From Bog-950 sp035299425 (GTDB lineage Bacteria; Bacteroidota; Bacteroidia; Chitinophagales; LD1), in assembly GCA_035299425.1 (NCBI GenBank), contig DATGWP010000077.1:1-64000 (forward strand): 64,000 nt of DNA, written 5' to 3'. Of the stretch, positions 25,926-33,836 are shown in pieces. How positions within the stretch are numbered: position 1 is the first letter of the stretch; every line of letters begins with the position of its first letter. The position numbers and the translations under genes are program-made. Under the pieces are notes generated by a model that was not told where the DNA came from, ran no database searches, and saw nothing but the letters and a program-made list of their open reading frames with translations.

Positions 25926-26492
25926 TCACGTTTTCCTTATCGAATACTTAAGCACACACAGCATCGATACATCATATACAAAATGCGATAGTATACTGCT
26001 TACCAGCCCAAAGTACTTATACAAATACCCCAAACCCGCCGATATAATAACCAGAAAAGCCCCGTAAATAACCAGCCGGATGCTCAGCGGGCTTATTTCG
26101 CCATGCAGAAAAACAAACAATATGGCCGTGGGCCATATACCTATCAGCGGCTGTATACCGGCGCGAAAAAGCACCTCCTCGCCAATAGCCGTGCAAAAGG
26201 AATAGAAAACAATATTGGTAAACGAGGGGTTAATCTCCTGCAGCATCTCCTCTAAAAACACGCGCACGCTCTTAAACTGCTTGCCATTAATAAGCGCCAC
26301 GGCCAGCAGGGCCGCCAGGCTACCAAAAAATAAACCGGTAAGCGTTTGTATGTAATAGGGTTTGCCCCCCGTCAGGGTATCGCTCACATCCTTCTCCTGC
26401 AGGTAGTGTATCAGCACTATGCCTATGGCGCTCATACCGCCAAGTATCAACACGCTGAAATAGTACAAGCGCTTTTTATCGGGAACAATCAC
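25926..26492 (-). CDS. CPBP family intramembrane metalloprotease
   Basis: 188 residues, GTG start at 26492, with five to six hydrophobic helices. CPBP (CAAX protease / bacteriocin-processing) motifs are present: EEVLFRAGIQPLIG (EExxxR, metal and catalytic Glu) at about residue 96, ILFVFLHGEISP (FxxxH) at about 120, and LSHFVYDVSML (HxxxD/N) near the C-terminus. Relatives cleave prenylated or membrane-anchored substrates; the bacterial role is usually unknown. It is divergent from thiL. Confidence 0.85.
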   Translation of the reverse strand: MIVPDKKRLYYFSVLILGGMSAIGIVLIHYLQEKDVSDTLTGGKPYYIQTLTGLFFGSLAALLAVALINGKQFKSVRVFLEEMLQEINPSFTNIVFYSFCTAIGEEVLFRAGIQPLIGIWPTAILFVFLHGEISPLSIRLVIYGAFLVIISAGLGYLYKYFGLVSSILSHFVYDVSMLCVLKYSIRKT

Positions 26493-26594
26493 AGGGGCAG
26501 TTTTGGTTAATGGTTACAAATAAACGCACCTGCGCGCTTTTCTAAAACCACATTACTCCCAAATATAGTATTCTTGCCATTCCAAATAAATAAT

Positions 26595-27638
26595 ATGTCG
26601 GAACAGAAAAAAGTAACACCCGTGAGCGCCCTGGGCGAGTTTGGCCTTATAGAACGCCTGACCCAAAACCTGCAACATGTAAACCCAAGCACTGTGAAAG
26701 GTGTGGGCGACGATGCCGCCGTAATTAATAACGGCAACCAGCAAACCGTGGTAACTACCGACCTGCTGGTAGAGGGCATCCACTTCGATGTGATGTATAC
26801 CCCCCTAAAGCACCTGGGCTACAAAAGCGTGGTGGTAAACCTGAGCGATATATATGCCATGAACGCCACCCCTACACAAATCACCGTGTCGCTGGCTATC
26901 TCCTCGCGCTATACCGTAGAGGCGCTGGATGAAATTTACGACGGCATTAAACTGGCCTGCAAAAAATATAAAGTTGACCTGGTGGGTGGCGATACTACCT
27001 CCTCGCTCAGCGGGCTTATAATATCGGTAACTGCCATAGGCGTAGCCAATAAAGAAGACCTGGTGTACCGTAGCGGTGCCAAAGAGGGCAACCTGGTATG
27101 TGTAACCGGCGACCTGGGTGGTGCTTACCTGGGCCTGCAAATACTGGAGCGCGAAAAGCGCATTTACCTGGAGCACCCCGAAGTGCAGCCCGAGCTGGAA
27201 AACGCCGACTACCTCATAGGCCGACAGCTAAAACCCGAAGCCCGCTGGGATGTAATCGACTTTTTTAAAGAGATGAACCTGAAGCCTACCTCTATGATGG
27301 ACCTCAGCGATGGTCTATCCTCAGATATTTTCCACCTGTGCAAACAGAGCGGCGTAGGCTGCGAGCTGAACGAAGCCATGGTACCGGTAAGCGAAGAAGC
27401 CTACAACATGGCCCTTAAGTTTAACCTGGACCCTATTACCTGCGCCCTCAATGGCGGCGAAGACTACGAACTGCTGTTTACCATAGAACCCGAAGACGAA
27501 ACCAAACTGGGCGGCGATACCACCTTCTCGGTAATAGGTACCATTACCAAAAAAGAAAACGGCTGTGTACTTATAACCCGCAGCAACAACCGCCACACCC
27601 TGAAAGCACAGGGCTGGAATCATTTTGAGGGGAAGTAG
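26595..27638 (+). CDS. thiL: Thiamine-monophosphate kinase
   Basis: 347 residues from ATG 26595 (MSEQKKVTPVSALGEFGLIERLTQ); an ATG seven codons earlier (26574) is possible. ThiL phosphorylates thiamine monophosphate to the diphosphate coenzyme using ATP. Family motifs: GVGDDAAVI (Mg/ATP), TTDLLVEGIHFD, KSVVVNLSDIYAMNATPTQITVSLA, VDLVGGDTTSS, VTGDLGGAYLGLQIL, MMDLSDGLSSDIFHL and LNGGEDYELLFT. It shows the AIR-synthase-like fold order. Single gene, divergent from the CPBP gene. Confidence 0.95.
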   Translation: MSEQKKVTPVSALGEFGLIERLTQNLQHVNPSTVKGVGDDAAVINNGNQQTVVTTDLLVEGIHFDVMYTPLKHLGYKSVVVNLSDIYAMNATPTQITVSLAISSRYTVEALDEIYDGIKLACKKYKVDLVGGDTTSSLSGLIISVTAIGVANKEDLVYRSGAKEGNLVCVTGDLGGAYLGLQILEREKRIYLEHPEVQPELENADYLIGRQLKPEARWDVIDFFKEMNLKPTSMMDLSDGLSSDIFHLCKQSGVGCELNEAMVPVSEEAYNMALKFNLDPITCALNGGEDYELLFTIEPEDETKLGGDTTFSVIGTITKKENGCVLITRSNNRHTLKAQGWNHFEGK

Positions 27639-27853
27639 TCGTACTTATTGATGACACTCCTCGATTATATATTAGAGCAAGCTATTTAATTCATTGTAAC
27701 TATATAGATTGAAAGGCGTCATCTTGGCAGTCCGAAGGCAAAAAGTGCTTATATTGATTTGCTTACCACACAGTAATAGAGGCTATACATAAATAGCTCA
27801 TTAGTTTTCAAAAGAAGTGTTTATTGTTGAAAGCATACCATTTAAAATAATAA

Positions 27854-27861
27854 TACATTTG
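27854..27861 (+). promoter_or_regulatory. Putative -7 element of the secreted protease gene
   Basis: TACATTTG matches TAnnTTTG; it lies 32 bases before the ATG at 27894 and 62 before the preferred ATG at 27924. No clear -33 partner. Confidence 0.35.
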
Positions 27862-27923
27862 CGCTGATTCGTTAATATATCCAGTTGCTATTAATGGAAA
27901 TTCGCAATAAATTTGAGAAACAA

Positions 27924-28766
27924 ATGCAAAACTTCTTTTTCTTTTTCTCCTTTTTTCTTTTTACGCAAGTAAAAGGCCAAATCACGGTTCCTGAACAAAT
28001 GTTATGCTCTTCTGTTTTAATAGAAGGCATTAAGGTAAAGGGATCTGCAATCTTTATGCAAGATTCTAGTTACATGTATCTTATAACAGCAAAACACGTA
28101 CTCTTTTCTTCGTCCTTACCCACTAATTTGATAGCGGATTCAATTAAATTAACCTTTTATCCACATGATGTAGTATATGACGAGCCTGCAGTAATCGATT
28201 TTGATTTAAAAAAGGCTTGGAAGAAAAACTGCATTAAAATAGATAGCTTAAATGATATATGTGTTATTAAAGTTGCTAGCATAGAAAGCACAAAGGATAG
28301 CTATTACGATGTAAAATATTTTGATTTCATAATGAAAAGCCGCAGCACAATGGTTAATGCTTGGCCTCTTTCAGAATGTTGCAATTTTGAGAATGTTTCA
28401 TTAGGGGGAGATGTTTTTTTGTTTGGATATCCCAATTCAAATAGTTTCCATTCATCCTTATACGATTACAGTCGTCCGCTTTTAAGACGTGGAACTATAT
28501 CAGGAAAATATCCAAAATTAAAAACAATTATTCTTGATTGTTCAGCTTACATAGGTAATAGTGGAGGACCCGTATTTGGATTTAATCCATTAAACGGCAA
28601 TATCTGTTTTATAGGGGTGATAGCGGACTACATAATGTATACTGACCGTAAGGTTAATAGTTTAGGCTATAATAGCATTCAAGATTCAAATTCAAATTAT
28701 TCTATCGTTGTTTCAATTGAATTCGCGGAAAAACTAATCAAGACTTTTACTACTGAGCATCATTAA
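27924..28766 (+). CDS. Secreted trypsin-like serine protease
   Basis: 280 residues from ATG 27924, chosen because it starts a signal peptide (MQNFFFFFSFFLFTQVKGQ); ATG 27894 would add ten charged residues before it. The chymotrypsin-fold triad is visible: His in YLITAKHVLFSS (about residue 58), Asp in SLNDICVIKVAS (about 105), and Ser in DCSAYIGNSGGPVFGF (about 213) with the GNSGGPV signature. It is AT-rich compared with thiL upstream. The next gene starts 28 bases after its stop, so the pair is probably one transcript. The target is unknown; periplasmic quality control or processing of the neighbour are both possible. Confidence 0.8.
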   Translation: MQNFFFFFSFFLFTQVKGQITVPEQMLCSSVLIEGIKVKGSAIFMQDSSYMYLITAKHVLFSSSLPTNLIADSIKLTFYPHDVVYDEPAVIDFDLKKAWKKNCIKIDSLNDICVIKVASIESTKDSYYDVKYFDFIMKSRSTMVNAWPLSECCNFENVSLGGDVFLFGYPNSNSFHSSLYDYSRPLLRRGTISGKYPKLKTIILDCSAYIGNSGGPVFGFNPLNGNICFIGVIADYIMYTDRKVNSLGYNSIQDSNSNYSIVVSIEFAEKLIKTFTTEHH

Positions 28767-28794
28767 GTTTATTGATTTATTAAAAACATATTAA

Positions 28795-29517
28795 ATGTTG
28801 AATGTATTTTTCTCTCTTTTATTGCTTTTATTTGTTTTAATTCTGTGGAATACTTTTTCTATCCGAGCTATTCTGAAAAAAACAAATCAAAATTTCATTG
28901 CTGATGAAAAATATTTTGAATTAAAATATAAACTTGAGTTTATCACTGCGGGATTTGCTGTTACAACTTTAATAGCTGGCTATTTCGGTTATAATTTTGA
29001 CACTAGCGCCAAGCAATCTAAGATAGCTATGGATGTTTTGGAGCAAAGAATTAAAAAAGATAGTATTCAAATAAATGAAAATATATTTCTTATTACTAAA
29101 AGTCGGGATGAGAATGTTCGGGCCTTGACAAATCAATGGGAAGCTATTAAGAAATTAAATCAAGAATTAAAAGTTAAAAGCAAAATCATAGACTCTATTT
29201 ATAAAGTTTCAATGAAGGAACTTAAAGTCAACATAACTTATCATATTGATAATGTTATTTATAAAATCCCTACAGGTGAATTCGTTCCTGAGCATCACGA
29301 ATTCGCAGAATTTATAACTACAGATGGACAAAAACTGCCCATATTTAAAAAGCCTCCCTATGTGAACGTCATCTCAAGTGAGGGCCAGCCGTTTCGTGTT
29401 AGTAATATTACTATTACCGGATTTGACTTAATTGTGCAGGATGGTTTTTACGAGCCAGTGGCCGATGTTTTTCACCTCTCCGTGATAGTTACGGATCATC
29501 AAATTGGTGTAGACTAG
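28795..29517 (+). CDS. Membrane-anchored coiled-coil protein of unknown function
   Basis: 240 residues, not recognised. Two hydrophobic segments (MLNVFFSLLLLLFVLILWN at 1-19 and FITAGFAVTTLIAGYFGYNF at about 49-68) anchor it; residues about 72-145 are a coiled coil (MDVLEQRIKKDSIQINENIF, LNQELKVKSKIIDSI); the last 90 residues look like a compact beta domain (PIFKKPPYVNVISSEGQPFRV). The orientation would place the C-terminal domain on one side of the inner membrane with the coiled coil as stalk. Same AT-rich composition as the protease gene just upstream. Confidence 0.65.
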   Translation: MLNVFFSLLLLLFVLILWNTFSIRAILKKTNQNFIADEKYFELKYKLEFITAGFAVTTLIAGYFGYNFDTSAKQSKIAMDVLEQRIKKDSIQINENIFLITKSRDENVRALTNQWEAIKKLNQELKVKSKIIDSIYKVSMKELKVNITYHIDNVIYKIPTGEFVPEHHEFAEFITTDGQKLPIFKKPPYVNVISSEGQPFRVSNITITGFDLIVQDGFYEPVADVFHLSVIVTDHQIGVD

Positions 29518-29684
29518 CAAATTATTCACCCCCCCCCTTTGGCGCAAGAATGTAGCCGAGCATTCGCGCCGGGCTTCTTGTGCCGGGCACTAAGCAAGCT
29601 AGAGTATAACCTAACCTCTTGCCAATTCCCCTCCCCTAATACAGAGGTAGCCAACGCGAGAGTTACTGGTAGAATGAATGTAAA

Positions 29685-30719
29685 TTAAGTGTCCAGAAAA
29701 TCCCATTCTGAACCTAAAACCCATCTTAAAGCAGAAAGTTTTCCGTTAATCATACCCCATTCAAAGTCATCCCACGGACCAAGATTTTCCATTCCATATT
29801 TTTTTTCCACTTTGGCAGCAGCCTTTCTAGCGCCATTATATATTTCCATCGGCGTCTCCTTTGGATTATAGGCACCATTGGACTTCGAAACAATCTTGTG
29901 CTCTCCTTTTTCGATATGATATAGCCAATTCTGATGTCGATTGTACCATACTTTGTCTAACAATTCTCCTTCGGCTAAGAGAATTTCATTAAAACTTCTT
30001 GGCTCTTCGACCCATTCATTCTCAATTATTAACTCACTAACTAGATCCGGCCTTATTCGATGAACTGCCTCTGACAATTTTATGTAATAACGGGATTTTA
30101 CTTTAGAAAAATAATTTTGAAAATCCGGATGTGGCTTTCGCTCATCAGTCGGTAAACTGAAATCATTTTTGTTATGAGTAATAAATGCAAATCTAACGTT
30201 TGAAATATCTTTGCTTTCTAAGAGAGCCGCATAAGTTTCTATTATTATAGCATCATTAAAATTATTTTTAGTGCGATGGAATGGGGCTTTTTTCTCGATT
30301 GCCCTTTCTGCAGCCCGCAATTTTATTGCATCTGTAGTTTCAATAACAACCGATTTATTAAGTAGTTTTTCAATTCGACTAACCGAGGTAAGTAGCGTTG
30401 CTCCTAAAGTAGGGATTTTGTAATCGACATCATTTAATAAATCAATGACTGTTTTTTTCTTCTTATTATCTCCTAGTTTGTCGACAACCTCTTTGGCTCT
30501 TTTAATAACGCTAGAAATACTTTGACTACTTTCTTTTATTACTCTGGCTTTATTTCGCGAAAACTCTTCAATAACGGTTTTGGGAACAATTAAGACAAGT
30601 TCATTGTGCTTAATCAATTCATCCAAGATATTCAGCAATGTTTCATGATTAGGGTCTTTAATGAGATCTAACCAGACACAGGTATCAACAACTATCTTAT
30701 GCATACGGTCTAATTTCAA
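29685..30719 (-). CDS. PIN-domain nuclease, DUF4935-like, no visible antitoxin
   Basis: 344 residues; an alternative start at 30704 (MHKIVVDTCVWLDL) is equally good. The first 195 residues are a PIN ribonuclease domain with acidic residues in IVVDTCVWLDLIKD, VIEEFSRNK, NNFNDAIIIETYAALL and FAFITHNKNDFS; the spacing fits large DUF4935-type PIN proteins rather than VapC. The C-terminal 145 residues are unassigned (EWVEEPRSFNEILLAEGELLDKV, KKYGMENLGPWDDFEWGMINGKLSALRWVLG). No small partner gene is adjacent, so a classic toxin-antitoxin pair is not supported. RNA cleavage is inferred from fold. Confidence 0.75.
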   Translation of the reverse strand: MKLDRMHKIVVDTCVWLDLIKDPNHETLLNILDELIKHNELVLIVPKTVIEEFSRNKARVIKESSQSISSVIKRAKEVVDKLGDNKKKKTVIDLLNDVDYKIPTLGATLLTSVSRIEKLLNKSVVIETTDAIKLRAAERAIEKKAPFHRTKNNFNDAIIIETYAALLESKDISNVRFAFITHNKNDFSLPTDERKPHPDFQNYFSKVKSRYYIKLSEAVHRIRPDLVSELIIENEWVEEPRSFNEILLAEGELLDKVWYNRHQNWLYHIEKGEHKIVSKSNGAYNPKETPMEIYNGARKAAAKVEKKYGMENLGPWDDFEWGMINGKLSALRWVLGSEWDFLDT

Positions 30720-30796
30720 GTGAAGTTAAGGGAATAATAAATCCAGAGCGCGCTTTGACGCAAGAACGTAGGCGGGCATCTGAGCCATGCTCCCCA

Positions 30797-30905
30797 ACTG
30801 GGCGTAGGCTATGCCTACGTCCAACCAAGTAAGTAGCCTTTGGCTACTGATAGCTAAAAGCTATCGGCTTACTGCAACGTAGGCATAGCCTACGCTGAGA
30901 TGAGC
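30797..30905. repeat. Cloverleaf-like repeat R1, full copy 1
   Basis: Outer 19-bp perfect stem: GCGTAGGCTATGCCTACGT (30802-30820) with its complement at 30877-30895. Inside are AGTAA/TTACT (30828-30832 with 30869-30873) and two perfect hairpins, GTAGCC-TTT-GGCTAC (30833-30847) and GATAGCT-AAA-AGCTATC (30849-30865). The whole can fold as a stem, a bulge and a three-way junction. Confidence 0.85.
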
Positions 30906-30988
30906 CTTATAATACTTTTAAGATATTACTGTATACGGTAACCACATTACCGGTATAGGTAATGCCATTACCGCTTCAAAAGCGGTCG

Positions 30989-31104
30989 GTGTACACACCA
31001 CGCGTCAGGTCCATGTACACGCACCTTTTGTAAAGCTTTTGTAATCAAATTATTGTAACAGGGCGTGGTGTACACTTTTTCAAAAACAGGCACAGTGTAC
31101 ACCG
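30989..31104. repeat. Four-box repeat module R3, copy A
   Basis: TGTACAC boxes begin at 30990, 31014, 31069 and 31096, the third being the inverted end of GGCGTGGTGTACAC. The 14-base string ACACTTTTTCAAAA follows box 3. A diverged module with the same order occurs at 36081-36211, with exactly 55 bases between the starts of boxes 2 and 3 in both. Confidence 0.55.
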
Positions 31105-31432
31105 AGATTCCACTGGGCGTAGGCCTTGGCCGAGATGAGATAAGTTCTGCCCCTGCATTTAATCATTGCCGTTGGCTTTAGCCAACGGTAGTGTGGCCAA
31201 TTCTTAATTGGCTTTAGCCAAAATGTATTACCGCGTAGTTTAATCTATTGTTTGGCTAAAGCCAAAAAGGGGTGTGTCAATTATCCGTCAGCTAAAGCAG
31301 ACGGCAATGAATGGGTGCCACTGGGCATAGCCTACGCTGAGGCTCCCAACTCATCCGCGCCTGTAGCTAAGCCTTGTGCCATGCCGACGCGGATGTAACA
31401 GGCTTAGGCATTTGCAATGCCTTTCTTGTATT

Positions 31433-31506
31433 TATCCTGCAAATCCATACATCCTGCCAATCCTGATTCAGACAACGGCTGTTTGCGCGGGGATGCGGTT
31501 CAAGCG
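31433..31506. repeat. Dispersed repeat R2, copy 1
   Basis: 74 bases beginning TATCCTGCAAATCCATACAT and ending GGATGCGGTTCAAGCG. It differs from the copy at 32384-32458 by one substitution and one extra G. The ATCCTGATTCAGACAA string inside is a motif I recall from many environmental Bacteroidota genomes. Confidence 0.8.
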
Positions 31507-31637
31507 CCTGCCCCCTCTTTTGTCGCAATGTAGCTGGGCATCTGAGCCAGATTGCTTTTGCATCGGTTATAAGCGGAAGATTGTTTCGCAATATTTACGC
31601 TATATTCAAATATACTTTTAACCAAAACATATAGCTG

Positions 31638-32267
31638 GTGAAATATATTACGCTTTTATTGCTGGTGTTTGCGCTGGCAGCTTGTAATCAAAAGAAAATA
31701 ATAAACGCACCTAACGACCAATTTCAATTGAGTGATATTCCATTGCACAAAGGTATGTCGGTAACGCTGTTTGTGGGTGATGAGCTGGAAGGTCAGGAAC
31801 CCTACCGGGATACAGTTATTATGGACTATATAGCAGAAGGCATTAGCAGGAATGGGTACGATAATCTTGTTTGTAATGTTATAAGAAAAGAGAACCCAGG
31901 CGATATAGTTTACCCTACATACTATTACGCTGCCGATTCGCTGTATTTAGTTCTCACTTCGGGCGTTGATACTACCCGCTTTGATATTGACCACGAATTG
32001 CATCTTCCGCTATTTGTAGGAAAAAAATGGGCCTCGAAAAATGGTTACAATCACTATGCGGTGGTTGACAACAACGCCAGCTACGCCGGATACGATGGTT
32101 TGTTTGAGGTTAGATGTACAGCAATTTCGAAAGCAAAGCCCAATTTGATGTCGAGGTATTGTTACAAGAAAGGAATGGGCTGCGTTTACCATGAATATAT
32201 TGAGGACACATTGCAGCCCAAACAAGCCCGGCTGTTTTCACATGTAATTAAAGTAGAAGGCAAGTAG
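31638..32267 (+). CDS. Hypothetical lipoprotein
   Basis: 209 residues, GTG start at 31638. The N-terminus MKYITLLLLVFALAACNQKK is a lipoprotein signal with lipobox LAAC (Cys16). The mature part is mostly beta (MSVTLFVGDELEGQEPYRDTV, YYAADSLYLVLTSGVDTT, KGMGCVYHEYIEDTLQPKQ). I do not recognise the family. It is surrounded by dispersed repeats on both sides, so it may be an island gene. Likely at the outer membrane or periplasm. Confidence 0.7.
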   Translation: MKYITLLLLVFALAACNQKKIINAPNDQFQLSDIPLHKGMSVTLFVGDELEGQEPYRDTVIMDYIAEGISRNGYDNLVCNVIRKENPGDIVYPTYYYAADSLYLVLTSGVDTTRFDIDHELHLPLFVGKKWASKNGYNHYAVVDNNASYAGYDGLFEVRCTAISKAKPNLMSRYCYKKGMGCVYHEYIEDTLQPKQARLFSHVIKVEGK

Positions 32268-32383
32268 TAGTAAGTAAGTCGGGAATATAACACACCGTTG
32301 TTCCGAGTGTTTCCGCTGCTTTGGGCGGAACAACTCGGAACTAGCAATAAAAAGGAGTCTCTGACTCCGTGAGAGACTGCCTA

Positions 32384-32458
32384 TATCCTGCAAATCCATA
32401 CATCCTGCAAATCCTGATTCAGACAACGGCTGTTTGCGCGGGGGATGCGGTTCAAGCG
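32384..32458. repeat. Dispersed repeat R2, copy 2
   Basis: 75 bases almost identical to 31433-31506. The end of this copy also forms the hairpin GCGGTTCAA-N9-TTGAACCGC at 32447-32473. Confidence 0.8.
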
Positions 32459-32525
32459 GAGCATTTGAACCGCGATTTTTTTGGTTACTTTTTTTCTAAA
32501 AAAAAGGGACAAAGAAAAAGCACCC

Positions 32526-32636
32526 CACTGGGCGTAGGCTGTGCCTACGTCCAACCAAGAAAGTAGCCTTTGGCTACTGATAGCTAAAAAGCTATCGGTT
32601 TACTGCAACGTAGGCATAGTCTGCGCCAGGATGAGA
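32526..32636. repeat. Cloverleaf-like repeat R1, full copy 2
   Basis: Same fold as the copy at 30797-30905. Outer arms are at 32532-32550 and 32608-32626. The three differences from perfect pairing in the outer stem are all G-T (G-U in RNA). Both inner hairpins are kept. Confidence 0.85.
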
Positions 32637-32654
32637 AAAGTGTTTAGCATTTGC

Positions 32655-33455
32655 CTAAAATACTATCCCCTCAAAGCCATACTTGGCTTTCCATTTATCG
32701 TCGCCGGTTACTTTATTATACTGCTCCCGCATTCTTTTAATCTGGTCTTTCAGGCTTTCTCTTGAGTATCTCAGGGTAACGGCACTACCTCCTCCATCTG
32801 GCAAAATAGGTACTGGCTTTTCTTTTAACCAGGGCCTTGTAAAATCTTTTGTCAACTCGGCACCGGTTACTGCTTTATCTAAAACTATAGAGCCCTTTTG
32901 GCCGCGGGCTTCTATATCCAGCTGCACAATTACACCCTCGTACGGAAAGGTTACCTGCAAAGGCAATAGTGCATGCGAAATATAAAGGCCCATAGAATTA
33001 TCAACCGTTAAATCCTTAGTTATCCAAATCTCGTAAGAATAGTTGGAGCTGTATGTTTGCATACCGTATATACCCACCCCGCCAATTACCAGGGTGCGTT
33101 CCATGGTAAATTTTTCGCAGTTATATCCTTTTATCTTTTTCTTGTCACCGGTAGCTATCAGTTTCGAGTCGGGCCGGTAAACCGAATCAAGGGTCTCTAC
33201 TATATAATCGCGGTTAACTGTAAAATCCATAATCAGCAGATTTGTTTTCTTCTCTATATATCGGGCAGGGTTCCGGCTGTTAACCGGCATGGTCTGTATC
33301 CTAACAAAACCTTCGCCATACATTATATCAGCATAATCAATGGTTTTGTTGTCTTTGCCACTTATATTTTTGTAGTGAAGCTCGTTTACCTGTTGCGCTT
33401 GTGTTATGGTAAAAAGCAAGCAGGCTACGAATGAAAATGCATGGTTTAATTTCAT
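32655..33455 (-). CDS. Exported protein, DUF4412/GLPGLI-like
   Basis: 266 residues from the ATG at 33455, which starts the signal peptide MKLNHAFSFVACLLFTITQAQ; in-frame ATGs upstream would add 38 non-signal residues. The mature protein is beta-rich with IKGYNCEKFTMERT and YSYEIWITKDL, a pattern seen in DUF4412 and GLPGLI families of Bacteroidota, whose function is unknown. The literal GLPGLI motif is absent, so the assignment is tentative. The stop lies 18 bases from a cloverleaf repeat. Confidence 0.65.
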   Translation of the reverse strand: MKLNHAFSFVACLLFTITQAQQVNELHYKNISGKDNKTIDYADIMYGEGFVRIQTMPVNSRNPARYIEKKTNLLIMDFTVNRDYIVETLDSVYRPDSKLIATGDKKKIKGYNCEKFTMERTLVIGGVGIYGMQTYSSNYSYEIWITKDLTVDNSMGLYISHALLPLQVTFPYEGVIVQLDIEARGQKGSIVLDKAVTGAELTKDFTRPWLKEKPVPILPDGGGSAVTLRYSRESLKDQIKRMREQYNKVTGDDKWKAKYGFEGIVF

Positions 33456-33820
33456 GTTGTACATATTACGATTCATTATTGAATGGATAATTATAAAAAT
33501 AGTTTTGGTAGTAATACATTCAAATGTACTGCTCATTACAAAAGAAAAGCGCCCAATGGGCGTAGGCAATGTCCATAACTGTTCGAAACATTGCAGTATG
33601 GCCTGAAAGGCCTTAGTCTATCAGCACGGGCTGAAGGCCTGTGTATGTCACAATTTCCAACTCAAGCCCCGTAAGGGTGCAATAATTAAGGCACCAAATA
33701 GTATTGCGGCCATACAGGCCTTAAGAGATACAAATCGTAGTTTTCATCGGGCTTTACCCGATGCTAATTTATTGTGCCCCGTTGGGGCTTATGAGGGTGT
33801 CGAATACCTGTGGGCACAGC
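33456..33820. other. Intergenic region with dispersed repeats
   Basis: Contains a fragment of the cloverleaf repeat (33553-33573), hairpin-like palindromes such as GGCCTGAAAGGCC near 33601-33613, CATCGGGC-TTTAC-CCGATG near 33747-33764 and AAGCCCC/GGGGCTT pairs of the type common between Bacteroidota genes, and at its right end another cloverleaf fragment (33810-33836) running into the PIN toxin stop. No gene is supported. Confidence 0.6.
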
Positions 33821-33836
33821 CTACGCTGAGATGAGC
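33810..33836. repeat. Cloverleaf repeat R1, right-end fragment overlapping the PIN toxin stop
   Basis: TGGGCACAGCCTACGCTGAG followed by ATGAGC matches the right end of full copy 1 (AGCCTACGCTGAGATGAGC). Read on the minus strand it supplies the last codons (Leu-Ile-Ser-Ala) and TAG stop of the PIN toxin. Confidence 0.65.

Larger units (their letters stand above)
30720..31637. other. Repeat-rich intergenic region, no supported gene
   Basis: 918 bases made almost wholly of repeats: the cloverleaf-like element (30797-30905), a module with GTGTACAC boxes (30989-31104), a reduced cloverleaf fragment (31111-31139), hairpins CCGTTGGC-TTTA-GCCAACGG (31169-31188) and TTTGGC-TAAA-GCCAAA (31251-31266), another fragment (31319-31341), and a 74-base repeat (31433-31506). 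Short open frames here are translated repeat. Confidence 0.7.
32268..32654. other. Repeat-filled intergenic region, no supported gene
   Basis: Holds a long imperfect hairpin (32301-32316 with 32325-32340, 14 of 16 positions pairing), a small hairpin GGAGTC-TCT-GACTCC near 32353-32367, the R2 copy (32384-32458), a hairpin GCGGTTCAA...TTGAACCGC (32447-32473), and the second full cloverleaf repeat. It separates the lipoprotein gene from a convergent exported-protein gene, so some of the hairpins may act as terminators. Confidence 0.7.

Noticed and set aside
31376..31621. 81-codon open frame in the repeat region
   Set aside because: It consists of translated dispersed repeat (R2), and a similar peptide appears from the second R2 copy.
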